Assembly: GCA_027494135.1 (NCBI GenBank)
Contig: JAOSJK010000001.1
Location: 971,378-1,035,377, forward strand
Source: Acidimicrobiia bacterium
Lineage (GTDB): Bacteria; Actinomycetota; Acidimicrobiia; IMCC26256; PALSA-610
Direction of reading: 5' to 3'
DNA: 64,000 nucleotides
Shown here in pieces: positions 47,406 through 56,470 of the stretch. Numbering within the stretch: position 1 is the first letter of the stretch; the number at the start of each line of letters is the position of its first letter. The notes under the pieces are model-generated. The model worked only from the letters and a program-made list of their open reading frames with translations, ran no database searches and was not told the origin of the DNA. A program made the translations under genes and the position numbers.

Positions 47406-47858
47406 TCAGCGCATGCGGAGGCGGCGGAGGTTCTCGGGGATCTGCACTTCGCCTCTCGGCCGCAGCGCAGACACCTCTGCGGGCACTACGACCTTGCCCG
47501 CTCCGGCGGCCTCGGGCTCCTGGCCGGGTACCGGCTGGCCTTCGAGGTTGCGCAGCATCAGGCGGACCCCGTACTCGGTCTCGATCGAGAACGACTCGAG
47601 CAGCACGCCTTCCACGACGTCGATCATCACGCCGTCGTCGCCCTGGTACAGACGCCGCAGGTACTCGGGTGCGAAGACCGGCACTCCGGCCACCTCGCCG
47701 ACCTGCTCCTGGTCGGGCCCCACCCAGAAGTCCTCGTACAGGAAGGGGGCCGTCGACTCACAGCAGCCCGTACCGATCGTGATCGTGAGAGAACCCCGGC
47801 GGTCGCGCGCCGCCCTGCGGACGATGCTCGCGGCCTCCGGGGTCCCCGTCACCTTCAT
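47406..47858 (-). CDS. DUF779 family protein
   Basis: DUF779 proteins are found with acetaldehyde or other aldehyde dehydrogenases. This 150-residue protein starts MKVTGTPEAASIVRRAARDR and has a conserved GTGCCESTAPFLYEDFWVGP with a Cys pair, followed by VFAPEYLRRLYQGDDGVMIDV. The gene lies 14 bases after the aldehyde dehydrogenase stop on the same strand, the usual arrangement. The cysteine pair may bind a metal, but the function is unknown. C-terminal residues after LEGQPVPG are less conserved. Confidence 0.85.
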   Translation of the reverse strand: MKVTGTPEAASIVRRAARDRRGSLTITIGTGCCESTAPFLYEDFWVGPDQEQVGEVAGVPVFAPEYLRRLYQGDDGVMIDVVEGVLLESFSIETEYGVRLMLRNLEGQPVPGQEPEAAGAGKVVVPAEVSALRPRGEVQIPENLRRLRMR

Positions 47859-47872
47859 ATGGTCAGCTCACC

Positions 47873-49384
47873 TCACGAGAGCGCCGCGGAGAGCGCTGCG
47901 AAGTGCAGGTACTGGTCCTTGCTGCCGCTCGTGTTGCTCCACACGTGCTTGATCTGCCGGTACTCGTTGTAGCCGTACTCGCCGAGCTCGCGGCCGACAC
48001 CCGACTGCTTGTAGCCACCGAACGGCTGCCCCGGCGTGATCATGTGGTAGTCGTTGATCCACACCGTCCCGGTGCGCATGCGTGCGGCGACGGAGTGCGC
48101 CCGAGCGCTGTCGGAGCTCCACACGCCACCGCCGAGCCCGTAGATCGAGTCGTTCGCGATCTTCACCGCCTCGTCGTCGGAGTCGTACTTCATCACGCAG
48201 AGCACGGGACCGAAGATCTCCTCCTGCGCGACGCGCATGGAGTTGTCGGCCTCGAGGATGGTCGGCTGGAAGTACGCCGTCTGGTCGAGCCCGGCAGCGA
48301 GGCCCTCGGGACGGCCGCCGCCGCAGACCAGCTTCGCGCCCTCGTCGAGGCCGAGCTTCACGTAGCGCTCGGCGGTATCCGCCTGCGAGGGCGACACCAA
48401 CGGGCCGAGGTCGGTCTCGAAGCTGAGGTTGTCGCCGATGACCATCTTCCCGGCTCGCTCTACGAGCATCCCGACGAACTCGTCGTAGACGCTCGAGTGG
48501 ATCAGCGCGCGGGTGCCGGACTCGCAGACCTGGCCGTTGTGGAAGAACGTCCCCCAGAGCACGCCGGAGACGGCGAGATCCAGGTCGGCGTCGTCGAGCA
48601 CGATGTTCGCCGACTTGCCGCCCAACTCCAGCGTCACCTTCTTCACGGTGCTCGACGCGAGCTGCATGATGCGCCGGCCGACCTCGGTCGATCCGGTGAA
48701 CGCGACCTTGTCGACCATCGGGTGCTGCGCCAGCTCCTCGCCGACGCTGCCGCCGGGCCCGGTCACGAAGTTGACGACACCGGCGGGTACCCCGGCCTCC
48801 TCGACCGCCTTGACCATCTCGACGGCCGAGAGCGACGTGAAGCTCGCCGGCTTCAGCACGACGGCGTTACCCGCGGCGATCGCGGGACCGATCTTCCACG
48901 ACGCCATGATGAACGGGAAGTTCCAGGGGATGATCCCCGCACAGACGCCGATCGGCTCACGGCGCACGATGCTCTCGGCGGGCGGGAACGGGCTCGCGGC
49001 GCGCTCCTCGACGTCGGCGACGTTCTCGGCGCAGTCGGCGAAGTAGTTGAACGCCCCGGCCGCGCCCGGCACGTCGGCGAAGAGCGCCTTCTTGATCGTG
49101 CCGCCGCCGTCGCGCGCCTCGACCTCTGAGATCTCGTTCTGACGCGAGGTGATGATCTCGGCCGCCTTGCGCAGGTATCCGGCGCGCTCGGCGCCCGACA
49201 TCCGCGGCCACGGCCCCTCGTCGAAAGCCTTGCGGGCCGCCTCGATCGCGAGGACAGCGTCTTCGCGGCCGGCCTTGGCGACGTTCGCGATCTCCTCGCC
49301 GGTGGAGGGGGCAAACGTGGAGAAGGTCTCGCCCGACCGGGGTTCGACCCACTCGCCGTCTATGAAGAGCTTGGTATCGGCCAC
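47873..49384 (-). CDS. NAD(P)+-dependent aldehyde dehydrogenase
   Basis: An intact 503-residue aldehyde dehydrogenase. It has the cofactor region IIPWNFPFIMASWKIGPAIA and LKPASFTSLSAVEMV, FTGSTEVGRRIM, the general base Glu in TLELGGKSANIVL, and the catalytic Cys in GQVCESGTR. EEIFGPVLCVMKYD and the late YKQSGVGRELGEYG are also typical. GTG 49384 follows AGGAGGAAC at good spacing, which settles the start. The DUF779 partner downstream suggests an acetaldehyde or related short-chain substrate; this is inference from neighbourhood only. Confidence 0.93.
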   Translation of the reverse strand: MADTKLFIDGEWVEPRSGETFSTFAPSTGEEIANVAKAGREDAVLAIEAARKAFDEGPWPRMSGAERAGYLRKAAEIITSRQNEISEVEARDGGGTIKKALFADVPGAAGAFNYFADCAENVADVEERAASPFPPAESIVRREPIGVCAGIIPWNFPFIMASWKIGPAIAAGNAVVLKPASFTSLSAVEMVKAVEEAGVPAGVVNFVTGPGGSVGEELAQHPMVDKVAFTGSTEVGRRIMQLASSTVKKVTLELGGKSANIVLDDADLDLAVSGVLWGTFFHNGQVCESGTRALIHSSVYDEFVGMLVERAGKMVIGDNLSFETDLGPLVSPSQADTAERYVKLGLDEGAKLVCGGGRPEGLAAGLDQTAYFQPTILEADNSMRVAQEEIFGPVLCVMKYDSDDEAVKIANDSIYGLGGGVWSSDSARAHSVAARMRTGTVWINDYHMITPGQPFGGYKQSGVGRELGEYGYNEYRQIKHVWSNTSGSKDQYLHFAALSAALS

Positions 49385-49478
49385 CGGGTTCCTCCTACGG
49401 ATATCGACTGCCTGGCAACTCCCCGACAGGCTACGGCGAATCCGGGGTCTCATCCATACGCCCCCTACCCGCAGGAGC

Positions 49479-50316
49479 TCAGGCGATCTTCCAGGCCGAC
49501 CTCACGTTGGTGCCGGCCACCTTGCCCTCCGCCTTCATCTTCAGGAGGTGCGCGTGCACCTGCTTGGCCGCCAGCTCGTGGAGCGCCTGGGGAGTGTCGA
49601 CGTAGATGCCGGCCACGAGGTCGGTGATCTTCGCCGGGCCGGCGCGCAGCGCCTTCATGATCTGGCGCTCTCGCATCCGCCGGTGCGCCACGTACTCGTC
49701 GAGGAGCGCCTTCGCCTCCTCGACCACCTCACCGTGCCCCGGGCAGATGCGCGCCAGGCGCCGGATCTTGCGCAGCCTCTCGAGCGAGGCGAAGTACGCC
49801 TTCATGTCGCCGCCGCGCTCCGGGGATCACGACTGTCGTCGTGCCCTGCAGCACCTGATCGCCGGTGAAGAGGACCCGCTCCTCCTCCAGGAAGAAGCAG
49901 AGATGGTTCGGGGCGTGGCCCGGGGTGTGGATGGCCTTCAGGCCGAACTCCGTCCCCTCGATCACGTCGCCGTCGCGCAGCACCCTGTCGATCGGGATGT
50001 CGCCGTCGGCCTTCGGCGGCCGGCCGAACGCGGCCACCTCCGCCCCGGTGAGCTTCTTGATGCGCGCCGCGGCGGGCCAGTGGTCGGGGTGCGTGTGCGT
50101 GAGCAGGACCCAGCGGACGCGCTCGCGCATCGAGGCGCCGACTATCGCCTCCGCGTGCTTGGCGTCGTCGGGGCCCGGGTCGATCACGGCGACCTCGTCG
50201 ATCCCGACGAGGTACGTGTTGGTGCCCGGCCCGGTGAAGATGCTCGGATTCGGCGCGACGATCCGCCGCACCAGGGGCGAGAGGGCAGAGGCCACCCCCG
50301 GTGTCAGGTCGGGCAT
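49479..50316 (-). CDS. Metallo-beta-lactamase-fold hydrolase, LACTB2-like (one frameshift)
   Basis: The protein has the metal-binding motif THTHPDHWPAA, then HTPGHAPNHLCFFL, VLFTGDQVLQG and the late ICPGHGE, giving the full MBL ligand set. The C-terminal part YVAHRRMRERQIMKAL and LAAKQVHAHLLKMKAEGKV is the winged helix seen in LACTB2-like hydrolases. The frame breaks near 49812. ATG 50316 overlaps the stop of the NUDIX gene. About 279 residues. LACTB2 is an RNase in animals; bacterial members are thought to be thioester or RNA hydrolases, so the substrate is open. Confidence 0.85.
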
Positions 50317-51146
50317 CAGGCGACTCCCTCTCGTTCGGATCCGGCGTCTGTCCAGGTGCTGAGCGGCCGCCAACCGGGGACTGCGACCGCCATCTCGTCG
50401 TCGTCGAGCGCGATCCGCTCACCGAACGTGTCGGACACCACCAGCGGAGCGCGGTCCTGCGCCGACGCCGACGCCGCCGCGTCTGCCGCCGCGAGCACCG
50501 CTGCGGTGGTCTCGAACCGCTCCAGCCACCTGAGGCTGCGGATCGTGGGCATGATCAGCTCGATGTCGGCGCGCTCGTTGCGGGCGAGCGCGTCGGACGG
50601 CCTGACCCACTCCGAGTGGACCGCCTCGCCGTCGTCGTGCACGCCCTCCTGCCCCTCCGGCGCGGCCGCCGCGAAGAACCACGTGTCGTACCTGCGGGGA
50701 GCCCCCGCGGGTGTGAGGAAGTGCGCGAAGACCCTCAGAGCGCCACCCTCCATCACGAGGTCCTCCGAGTCGAGGATCTCCGACCACGAGACCTCGCCGG
50801 AGTTGAGGGAGCGCCTGTGGGCGTCGAGGCGATCGGCGTCGGCGGAGGTTCCGGAGCGGGTGGACGCCAGCAGCAGGCCGGCCTCCTCGAACGTCTCCCT
50901 GATCGCCGCCACCCAGAAGGCGAGCCCTCCGCCGGGCAGCCCGAGCGAGCGGCTCGCGGCGCCGTCGTCGACGCCGGTGACCCTCCCCGAGACGGCGTGA
51001 GCCGAGTCGGCGACGTCGACCGCGCCGCCCGGGTAGACGTAGGCGCCGCTCGCGAAGATCGTCTCCGGACTGCGGCGGAGCATGAAGACCTCGAGATCGG
51101 GCGCATCCCTCAGGAGCATCACCGTCGCCGCGTTGCGCACCAACAT
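50316..51146 (-). CDS. NUDIX hydrolase
   Basis: This 276-residue protein starts MLVRNAATVMLLRDAPDLEVF and has MLRRSPETIFASGAYVYPGG, then the NUDIX box core AAIRETFEEAGLLL, which holds the Mg2+-binding Glu residues. The family hydrolyses nucleoside diphosphates linked to another group; this long type with PGGAVD and a C-terminal helical extension is often annotated NUDT19-like and may act on acyl-CoA or mRNA caps. ATG 51146 is divergent from selA, with 57 bases between the starts. The MBL gene follows with an overlap. Confidence 0.88.
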   Translation of the reverse strand: MLVRNAATVMLLRDAPDLEVFMLRRSPETIFASGAYVYPGGAVDVADSAHAVSGRVTGVDDGAASRSLGLPGGGLAFWVAAIRETFEEAGLLLASTRSGTSADADRLDAHRRSLNSGEVSWSEILDSEDLVMEGGALRVFAHFLTPAGAPRRYDTWFFAAAAPEGQEGVHDDGEAVHSEWVRPSDALARNERADIELIMPTIRSLRWLERFETTAAVLAAADAAASASAQDRAPLVVSDTFGERIALDDDEMAVAVPGWRPLSTWTDAGSEREGVA

Positions 51147-51203
51147 CTGCGAATTGTAGGTGCCCGGCGGCCTGATCCTCCCTCGGGGCCTACTCTTCGC
51201 CCC

Positions 51204-52601
51204 GTGGATCCGCGTCGGACGCTCCCCGGAATCGAGCAGGTGCTCGCATCTCTCGGCGACGATCTGCCGCACGCCCTGCGCGCCCGGATCGCCCGGGAAG
51301 CCGTCGCCGAGGCCCGCGAGCGCCTGTCCGGGGGAGCCGGCATCGGTCCGGGAGACGTGTTCGCCGACGCCGCCGGACGGGCGGAGGCTCTCCGGCACCG
51401 CCTCCTCGGACCCGTCGTGAACGCGACCGGGGTCCTGCTCCACACCAACCTGGGTCGGGCGCCCCTCGGGGAGGCGGCCGTCGAGGCCATCCGGGGGCCG
51501 CCGGCGCGGTGAACCTCGAGTACCGCCTTGAGACCGGGACAAGGGGCTCCCGGCACGACCACGCCGGTCACCTCGTGGCGGAGGCGTGCGGCGCGGAGGC
51601 CGGTCTCGTCGTGAACAACAACGCCGCCGCGGTCCTGCTGGTTCTCGCAGCGCTCGCCCGCGGGCGGGAGGTGATCGTCTCGCGCGGCGAGCTGGTCGAG
51701 ATAGGTGGGGGCTTCCGGGTGCCCGACGTGATGGCGGAGTCGGGCGCGAAGCTGGTCGATGTCGGCACGACGAACCGCACACGCCTCTCCGACTACGAGC
51801 ACGCCGTCACCGGCGACACCGCCCTCGCGCTGCGCGTGCACGCGTCGAACTACCGCATGGTCGGCTTCGTCGAGGCGGCGTCGGTCGCGGAGCTCGCGAC
51901 GCTCGGCGTGCCGGTCGTGGTCGACGCCGGCTCGGGCCTCCTCGACGACACGACACCGTGGCTCGACCGGCGCCCCTCCTGGCTGCGCGACGAACCCGGT
52001 GTGCGCCAGTGCATCGAGGCGGGCGCGTCGATCGTGACGTTCTCCGGCGACAAGCTGCTGGGCGGTCCCCAGGCGGGGATCATCGTGGGGCGACGCGACC
52101 TCGTCGACGTGGTCGCGCGCCACGCGCTGGCCCGTGCCGTGCGCGCCGACAAGCTGACGCTCGCCGCGGTGCAGTCCGTCGCCCTCGCGTACCTCTCCGG
52201 CGATGCGTCGTCGATCCCGCTGTGGGCGCGCGGCGACGGCGTCCGCGGAGAGCCTGCGCGCGAGGGCTGAACGGCTGGCCGGGGACGTGCGGGGAGCGAA
52301 GGTCGTGGAGACCGAGGCCGCTGCCGGCGGCGGATCGCTGCCGGGCCTCACGATCCCGTCCGTAGGTGTGGCGGTTCAGATGGCCGACGTCGAGCGGGCG
52401 CTCGCTCTCCTGCGCAGACGACGCGTCGTCGCGTTGGCGCGTGAGGGCTCGGTGGTGGCCGACCTGCGCAGCGTCGATCCCGCCGACGACGCCACACTGG
52501 CGGCTGCGCTCGCTGCGCTGTCACCCGCGTCGGATCGCGACGCCGGGGCCGGAACCGTCGACCCCGCCCCCGACCCCAACCCCCGCGACGGCGGCGCCTG
52601 A
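51204..52601 (+). CDS. selA: L-seryl-tRNA(Sec) selenium transferase (two frameshifts)
   Basis: SelA, a PLP enzyme, converts seryl-tRNA(Sec) to selenocysteyl-tRNA(Sec) with selenophosphate. The N-terminal part VNATGVLLHTNLGRAPLGEAAVEA is a SelA signature. After a break near 51500 the frame reads VNLEYRLETGTRGSRHDHAGHL and SRGELVEIGGGFRVPDVM; the PLP lysine is in TFSGDKLLGGPQAGII. A second break near 52245 leads to GGSLPGLTIPSVGVAV and the C-terminal domain. About 465 residues in all. It is followed after five bases by selB. GTG 51204 is the likely start. Confidence 0.93.
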
Positions 52602-52606
52602 GCACG

Positions 52607-54469
52607 ATGCGCGTCGTCGCGACGGCCGGTCACGTCGATCACGGGAAGTCGTCGCTCGTCTTGGCCCTGACGGGGACCGACCCCGACCGGTTCCCCGAGG
52701 AGAAGTCGCGCGGCCTGACGATCGACCTCGGCTTCGCGTTCACCGAGTCACCCGCGGGCGAGTCGGTCGGGTTCGTCGACGTGCCCGGGCACGTAAGGTT
52801 CGTCAAGAACATGCTCGCCGGGGTCGGCGCCGTCGATGTCGCCATGCTCGTGGTGGCGGCGAACGAGGGATGGATGCCCCAGACGGAGGAGCACGCGCGC
52901 ATCCTCGATCTTCTAGGCATCGCGCACGGACTCGTCGTGCTGACGAAGGCCGACCTCGTCGACACGGAGACGCTCGAGCTGGCCCGGCTGGAGCTCGAGG
53001 ATCACCTCGCCGGGAGCCTCCTCGCGCACTGGCCGGTCGTCACGACCTCGACGGCGACCGGGCACGGGATCGGCGATCTCCGCCGCACGCTCGACGTCGT
53101 GCTGGCAGGCGCCCCCGAGGCGGTCGACCTCGGCAGGCCGCGGCTCTGGATCGACAGGACATTCAGCGTGAAGGGCGCGGGCACCGTCGTCACGGGCACT
53201 CTCACGGGCGGCTGCATCTCCACAGGCGACGACGTGATCGTGGAGCCCGGCGCCCGCACCGCGCGAGTGCGGGGCATCGAGTCGAGGGGCGAGCAGGTCA
53301 CGACCGCCTCCCCCGGCAGCCGCGTCGCGCTGAACCTATCGGGGATCGAGCACCACGGGGTGGGTCGCGGCGACGCCGTGGTACGTCCGGGTGAGTGGGT
53401 CACGCCTGCGGTGGTCGACGTCGCGGTCGTGCGGATCCCGGGCGAGGAGATGCCGCGCAGCAGCCGGGTAGTCGCCCACGCCGGCTCCGGAGAGCACCCG
53501 GCGCGCTTCAGGTTCCTCGACGACACCGGCCGGTTCGGACGCCTCCGCCTCGCGTCCGGGCTTCCGCTCACGCCCGGCGACCGGATTGTCCTGCGCTCCT
53601 CCGCGCGTCGCGCGACCGTCGGCGGCGCCGAGGTGCTCGATCTCGAGCCGGCACGACGGAGCGCCGACGCGGCGCGGCGCCTGACGCTCCCGCCGGGTGG
53701 ACGCGCCCTGGCAGCCCGACAGTGGCTGACGCTCGCCGACCTCGCGCTGCTCACGGGGCTCGGGGAGTCCGGAGCGACGGCCGCCGCCGACGCCCTCACG
53801 ACCGGCGGAACAGCGGAGCGGGTCGGGGATTGGATCGTCGATGCAGGCGCCATCCGCCGTACACGCGACATGGCACTGGAGCGCGTCGTCGAGCACCACG
53901 AGCGTCATCCGCACGATTCCGGAACGCGGCTCGCCGAGCTCGCGTCGCTGCTCGGCATTGACCCGGCTCGCCTGCGCGCCGCACTCGCTGGCGTTCCCGA
54001 CCTGATCGTGGAGCGGGAGACGGTGCGCCACCGATCTCACCGTGAATCCGCGCTCGACGATCCCGAGGCGCGGCGCCTCCTCGATGCACTCGAAGCGTCG
54101 CCCTTCGCGCCACCGTCACCATCTGATGCCGGCGCATCCGCGGCTGTCACGCGGTCGCTGCTCCGTGAGGGGCTCGCCGTCGAGATCGACGGGGTCGTCT
54201 TCGCGGCGAGCGCTCTCGACGCCGCGCGCCGCATCGCGAGCAGAGCGCTCGTCGAACGCGGCTCGCTCACCGTCGCCGACCTGCGCGACCTCCTCGGCAG
54301 CACCCGCAAGTACGTGCTGCCCATCGCCGGTCACCTCGACGCCGAGGGAGTCACACGTCGCCGCGGCGACGACCGGCTACCCGGACCGCGCGCTGTAGCC
54401 ATCGACCAGGAGAGCGACTCTGCCGCGAGACCCCGCGCCGACACCGGCGCCGATGCCGGCGGGGCGTGA
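52607..54469 (+). CDS. selB: Selenocysteine-specific elongation factor
   Basis: SelB brings Sec-tRNA(Sec) to UGA codons that carry a SECIS hairpin. The intact 620-residue protein has G1 ATAGHVDHGKSSLV, G2 region RGLTIDLGFA, G3 VDVPGHVRFVKNM, and G4 VVLTKADLV, then SelB domains 2-3 with TFSVKGAGTVVTGTL, a feature of SelB rather than EF-Tu. Winged-helix repeats make the C-terminal third, ending in LTVADLRDLLGSTRKYVLPIAGHLDAEGVTRR, which binds SECIS RNA. It lies next to selA. The C-terminal 30 residues are Ala/Asp-rich and probably loose. Confidence 0.95.
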   Translation: MRVVATAGHVDHGKSSLVLALTGTDPDRFPEEKSRGLTIDLGFAFTESPAGESVGFVDVPGHVRFVKNMLAGVGAVDVAMLVVAANEGWMPQTEEHARILDLLGIAHGLVVLTKADLVDTETLELARLELEDHLAGSLLAHWPVVTTSTATGHGIGDLRRTLDVVLAGAPEAVDLGRPRLWIDRTFSVKGAGTVVTGTLTGGCISTGDDVIVEPGARTARVRGIESRGEQVTTASPGSRVALNLSGIEHHGVGRGDAVVRPGEWVTPAVVDVAVVRIPGEEMPRSSRVVAHAGSGEHPARFRFLDDTGRFGRLRLASGLPLTPGDRIVLRSSARRATVGGAEVLDLEPARRSADAARRLTLPPGGRALAARQWLTLADLALLTGLGESGATAAADALTTGGTAERVGDWIVDAGAIRRTRDMALERVVEHHERHPHDSGTRLAELASLLGIDPARLRAALAGVPDLIVERETVRHRSHRESALDDPEARRLLDALEASPFAPPSPSDAGASAAVTRSLLREGLAVEIDGVVFAASALDAARRIASRALVERGSLTVADLRDLLGSTRKYVLPIAGHLDAEGVTRRRGDDRLPGPRAVAIDQESDSAARPRADTGADAGGA

Positions 54470-54482
54470 CCTCCGGCGTCTG

Positions 54483-54818
54483 CTAGACGGCCGCCCGCTG
54501 CCGGCGCTCGTGCATCGGCGCGGGTGCCTGCACCTGGCGTGCGGCCGAGGATGCGAGGAGATGACGCCTCTCGGACTCGTTGAGGCCTCCCCATATCCCG
54601 TGCTGCTCGTTGATCGCGACCGCGAACTCGAGGCAGGGCCGGCGGACGTTGCACGACTCACAGATCGCCTTCGCACGGGCCTCGCGCTCGCCGCGCTCGT
54701 CGCGCCGCTCCGACCACGCCGGCGGGAAGAAGAGCGCCGACTCGGGGCCGCGACAGGCCGCCTTCGGCAGCCACTCGTCGGTTGCTGGAACAGTCGTTGC
54801 CGACGTCACTTCCCACAT
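54483..54818 (-). CDS. WhiB-family Fe-S transcriptional regulator
   Basis: WhiB proteins carry a 4Fe-4S cluster and bind sigma factors. Four cluster cysteines are visible in AACRGPESALFFP and ICESCNVRRPCLEFAV (C-X2-C-X5-C), and the beta-turn motif HGIWGGLNESERR follows. The C-terminus is basic. The start ATG 54818 (MWEVTSATTVPATDEWLP) is preferred over the TTG at 54845. About 111 residues. It is close to a pair of ArsA-like ATPases, as the mycobacterial WhiB4 gene is, but paralogue assignment is not certain. Confidence 0.92.
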   Translation of the reverse strand: MWEVTSATTVPATDEWLPKAACRGPESALFFPPAWSERRDERGEREARAKAICESCNVRRPCLEFAVAINEQHGIWGGLNESERRHLLASSAARQVQAPAPMHERRQRAAV

Positions 54819-54950
54819 CCCCCAGTCAGTTGACAGCCGCGGCAACCTACCTCCGCGTCGTGCGCCCTACAAGGGGGTACGGACCCAATCCGCACCGTAT
54901 TCACAGGGCACTCCGCAGAGTCGCACTCCGACACCGCAGAGTCACCGCGC

Positions 54951-55022
54951 GCGCTGAGCGCTCTCAGCGCCGGGCTCAGCGACCTGCTCAGCGAGGGGCT
55001 CGGCGCCGGGCTCAGCGAGGGG
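54951..55022. repeat. GCTCAGCG repeats and hairpin
   Basis: An 8-bp hairpin (54951-54970, arms GCGCTGAG/CTCAGCGC) is followed by three further GCTCAGCGA-type copies. It lies just beyond the stop of the leftward NfeD-like gene (55012) and may act as its terminator, while the repeats suggest slippage. Confidence 0.55.
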
Positions 55023-56463
55023 GCGAGGAGGCCTCTACCTCCAGGATGAACCCGTCGGCGTCCTCGACCCGCACGGCGGTGCCTGCGCCGATCGGTACGG
55101 AACCGTGGCTCCTGGCGCGCCAGAGCGCGCCGCGGACGCGCACCAGGCCCTCGGGGTCGAGATCTCCCTCGGCCGCTCCCGTCTCACCGACGAGACCGCG
55201 CCGGCCTATGGAGGGTGCGGAGAACCTGGCGCGCACCATGCCCGGCATGCCCGTGAGCATCAGCGCGACGACCGAGGCGCAGACCAGGAGCGGGATCCAC
55301 CACGCGGGGTCGAGTCGGGCGGAGCCTCCGTAGAGGGCAAGTGACCCCCGAGGAGTGCCGCCGTGCCGACGACCGTGTAGAGGCCGCGGCGGCCGGCCTG
55401 CAGGTCGACGGCGTAGGCGAAGACCCCGAGGACCAGCAGGAAGAGCGCCCACGGCCGCACGGGGGAGGTGACCGAACCCCGCGAATGCCATCGCGACGGC
55501 GACCGCGCCGACCACGCCCGCCAGACCTACTCCGAGGCTGAAGAACTCGAAGACGATGAGGATCGCACCCGCGACGAAGAGCAGGTAGGGGACCCACGGG
55601 GTCGCGAGGGTGTGCGATACCTGACCGCCGATGTCGAGCTCGGCGAAGCGCACCTCCTGGTTCGGGCTGCGCCGGCGCTCCTGGCCCTCGCCCACGACCG
55701 TCGCGGTGGAGAGCTCCACCGCGCCGCCCGGCGTCTCCACCGTGCGGCCGTCGAGGGAGACGATCAGCTCACCCACCGACGGCGCGCCGAGATCGACGAC
55801 TCCCGACTCGACGGCCTCGCCGGAGTCCAGCCCCCCGGAGACCAGGCCGGACGCGCTCGACGCTTCACGGCCCGAGTCACTCTGTAGGTAGTCGAGGAGC
55901 CCGACCACCGCCTCTTCCTCCCAGCCGCTCGGGTCGTCGAGGGAAACGGGCGCCGCTGGGCCGAGCACCGTTCCGGGGGCGACCGCCAGAACGTCGGCCG
56001 CCGCGGCGAGCAGGGTCGCCGCGCCCTTGGCGACGGCGCCGGGGGGCCCGACCCATGCGGCCACGGGGACCTGCGCGTCGCGGATCGTTGCCACCAACGC
56101 CTCGACGTCGATGTCGAGGGCGCCGGTCGAGTCGATCTGGAGCACCAGGAGGGTCGAGCCGGCCTCCTCGGCGTCACGCACCGCGCCCTTCAGCAGCGAA
56201 GCGTTCGCCGGGTCGAGGAGGCCCTGCACCTGCACGACGTCGATCCCGCCCAGCCCGTCGCCGCCGGCAGCCGCGGGGGCCGCTCCGGTGAACACGAGCG
56301 CGCACGCGCCGGCGAGCAGCCCCGACGCGAGCCGGGAGCTCAGCGAGGCAATCCGCCGCTGCCCGCGGCGAGTGCGCGCCGGCCGGACCGCACCGCCCGG
56401 GTGGGCCGTGTCGGCGACTCGGAGTGGGCTGTGAGCGGTTCGCAAGGCGGGCTCCCGTAGCAT
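55012..56463 (-). CDS. NfeD-like membrane protein with degenerate ClpP-type domain (two compensating frameshifts)
   Basis: Full-length NfeD proteins have an N-terminal ClpP-like serine protease domain, membrane helices and a C-terminal OB-fold. Here a signal-like segment (SGLLAGACALVFTGAAPAAAG) leads to IDVVQVQGLLDPANASLLKG and VLQIDSTGALD. The catalytic serine region, usually A-A-S-A-G-T, reads VAKGAATLLAAAADV, so the nucleophile is missing. Four or five helices follow (VPYLLFVAGAILIVFEFFSLGVGL...WWIPLLVCASVVALML) and the OB-fold ends GTAVRVEDADGFILEVEA. Between about 55345 and 55460 the frame is shifted and then restored. ATG 56463 is uncertain, as it is seven bases from the start of the divergent ATPase gene. 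Confidence 0.75.
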   Translation of the reverse strand: MLREPALRTAHSPLRVADTAHPGGAVRPARTRRGQRRIASLSSRLASGLLAGACALVFTGAAPAAAGGDGLGGIDVVQVQGLLDPANASLLKGAVRDAEEAGSTLLVLQIDSTGALDIDVEALVATIRDAQVPVAAWVGPPGAVAKGAATLLAAAADVLAVAPGTVLGPAAPVSLDDPSGWEEEAVVGLLDYLQSDSGREASSASGLVSGGLDSGEAVESGVVDLGAPSVGELIVSLDGRTVETPGGAVELSTATVVGEGQERRRSPNQEVRFAELDIGGQVSHTLATPWVPYLLFVAGAILIVFEFFSLGVGLAGVVGAVAVAMAFAGFGHLPRAAVGALPAGPRGLRLRRRPAGRPPRPLHGRRHGGTPRGSLALYGGSARLDPAWWIPLLVCASVVALMLTGMPGMVRARFSAPSIGRRGLVGETGAAEGDLDPEGLVRVRGALWRARSHGSVPIGAGTAVRVEDADGFILEVEASSPPR

Positions 56464-56470
56464 TCGGTCG

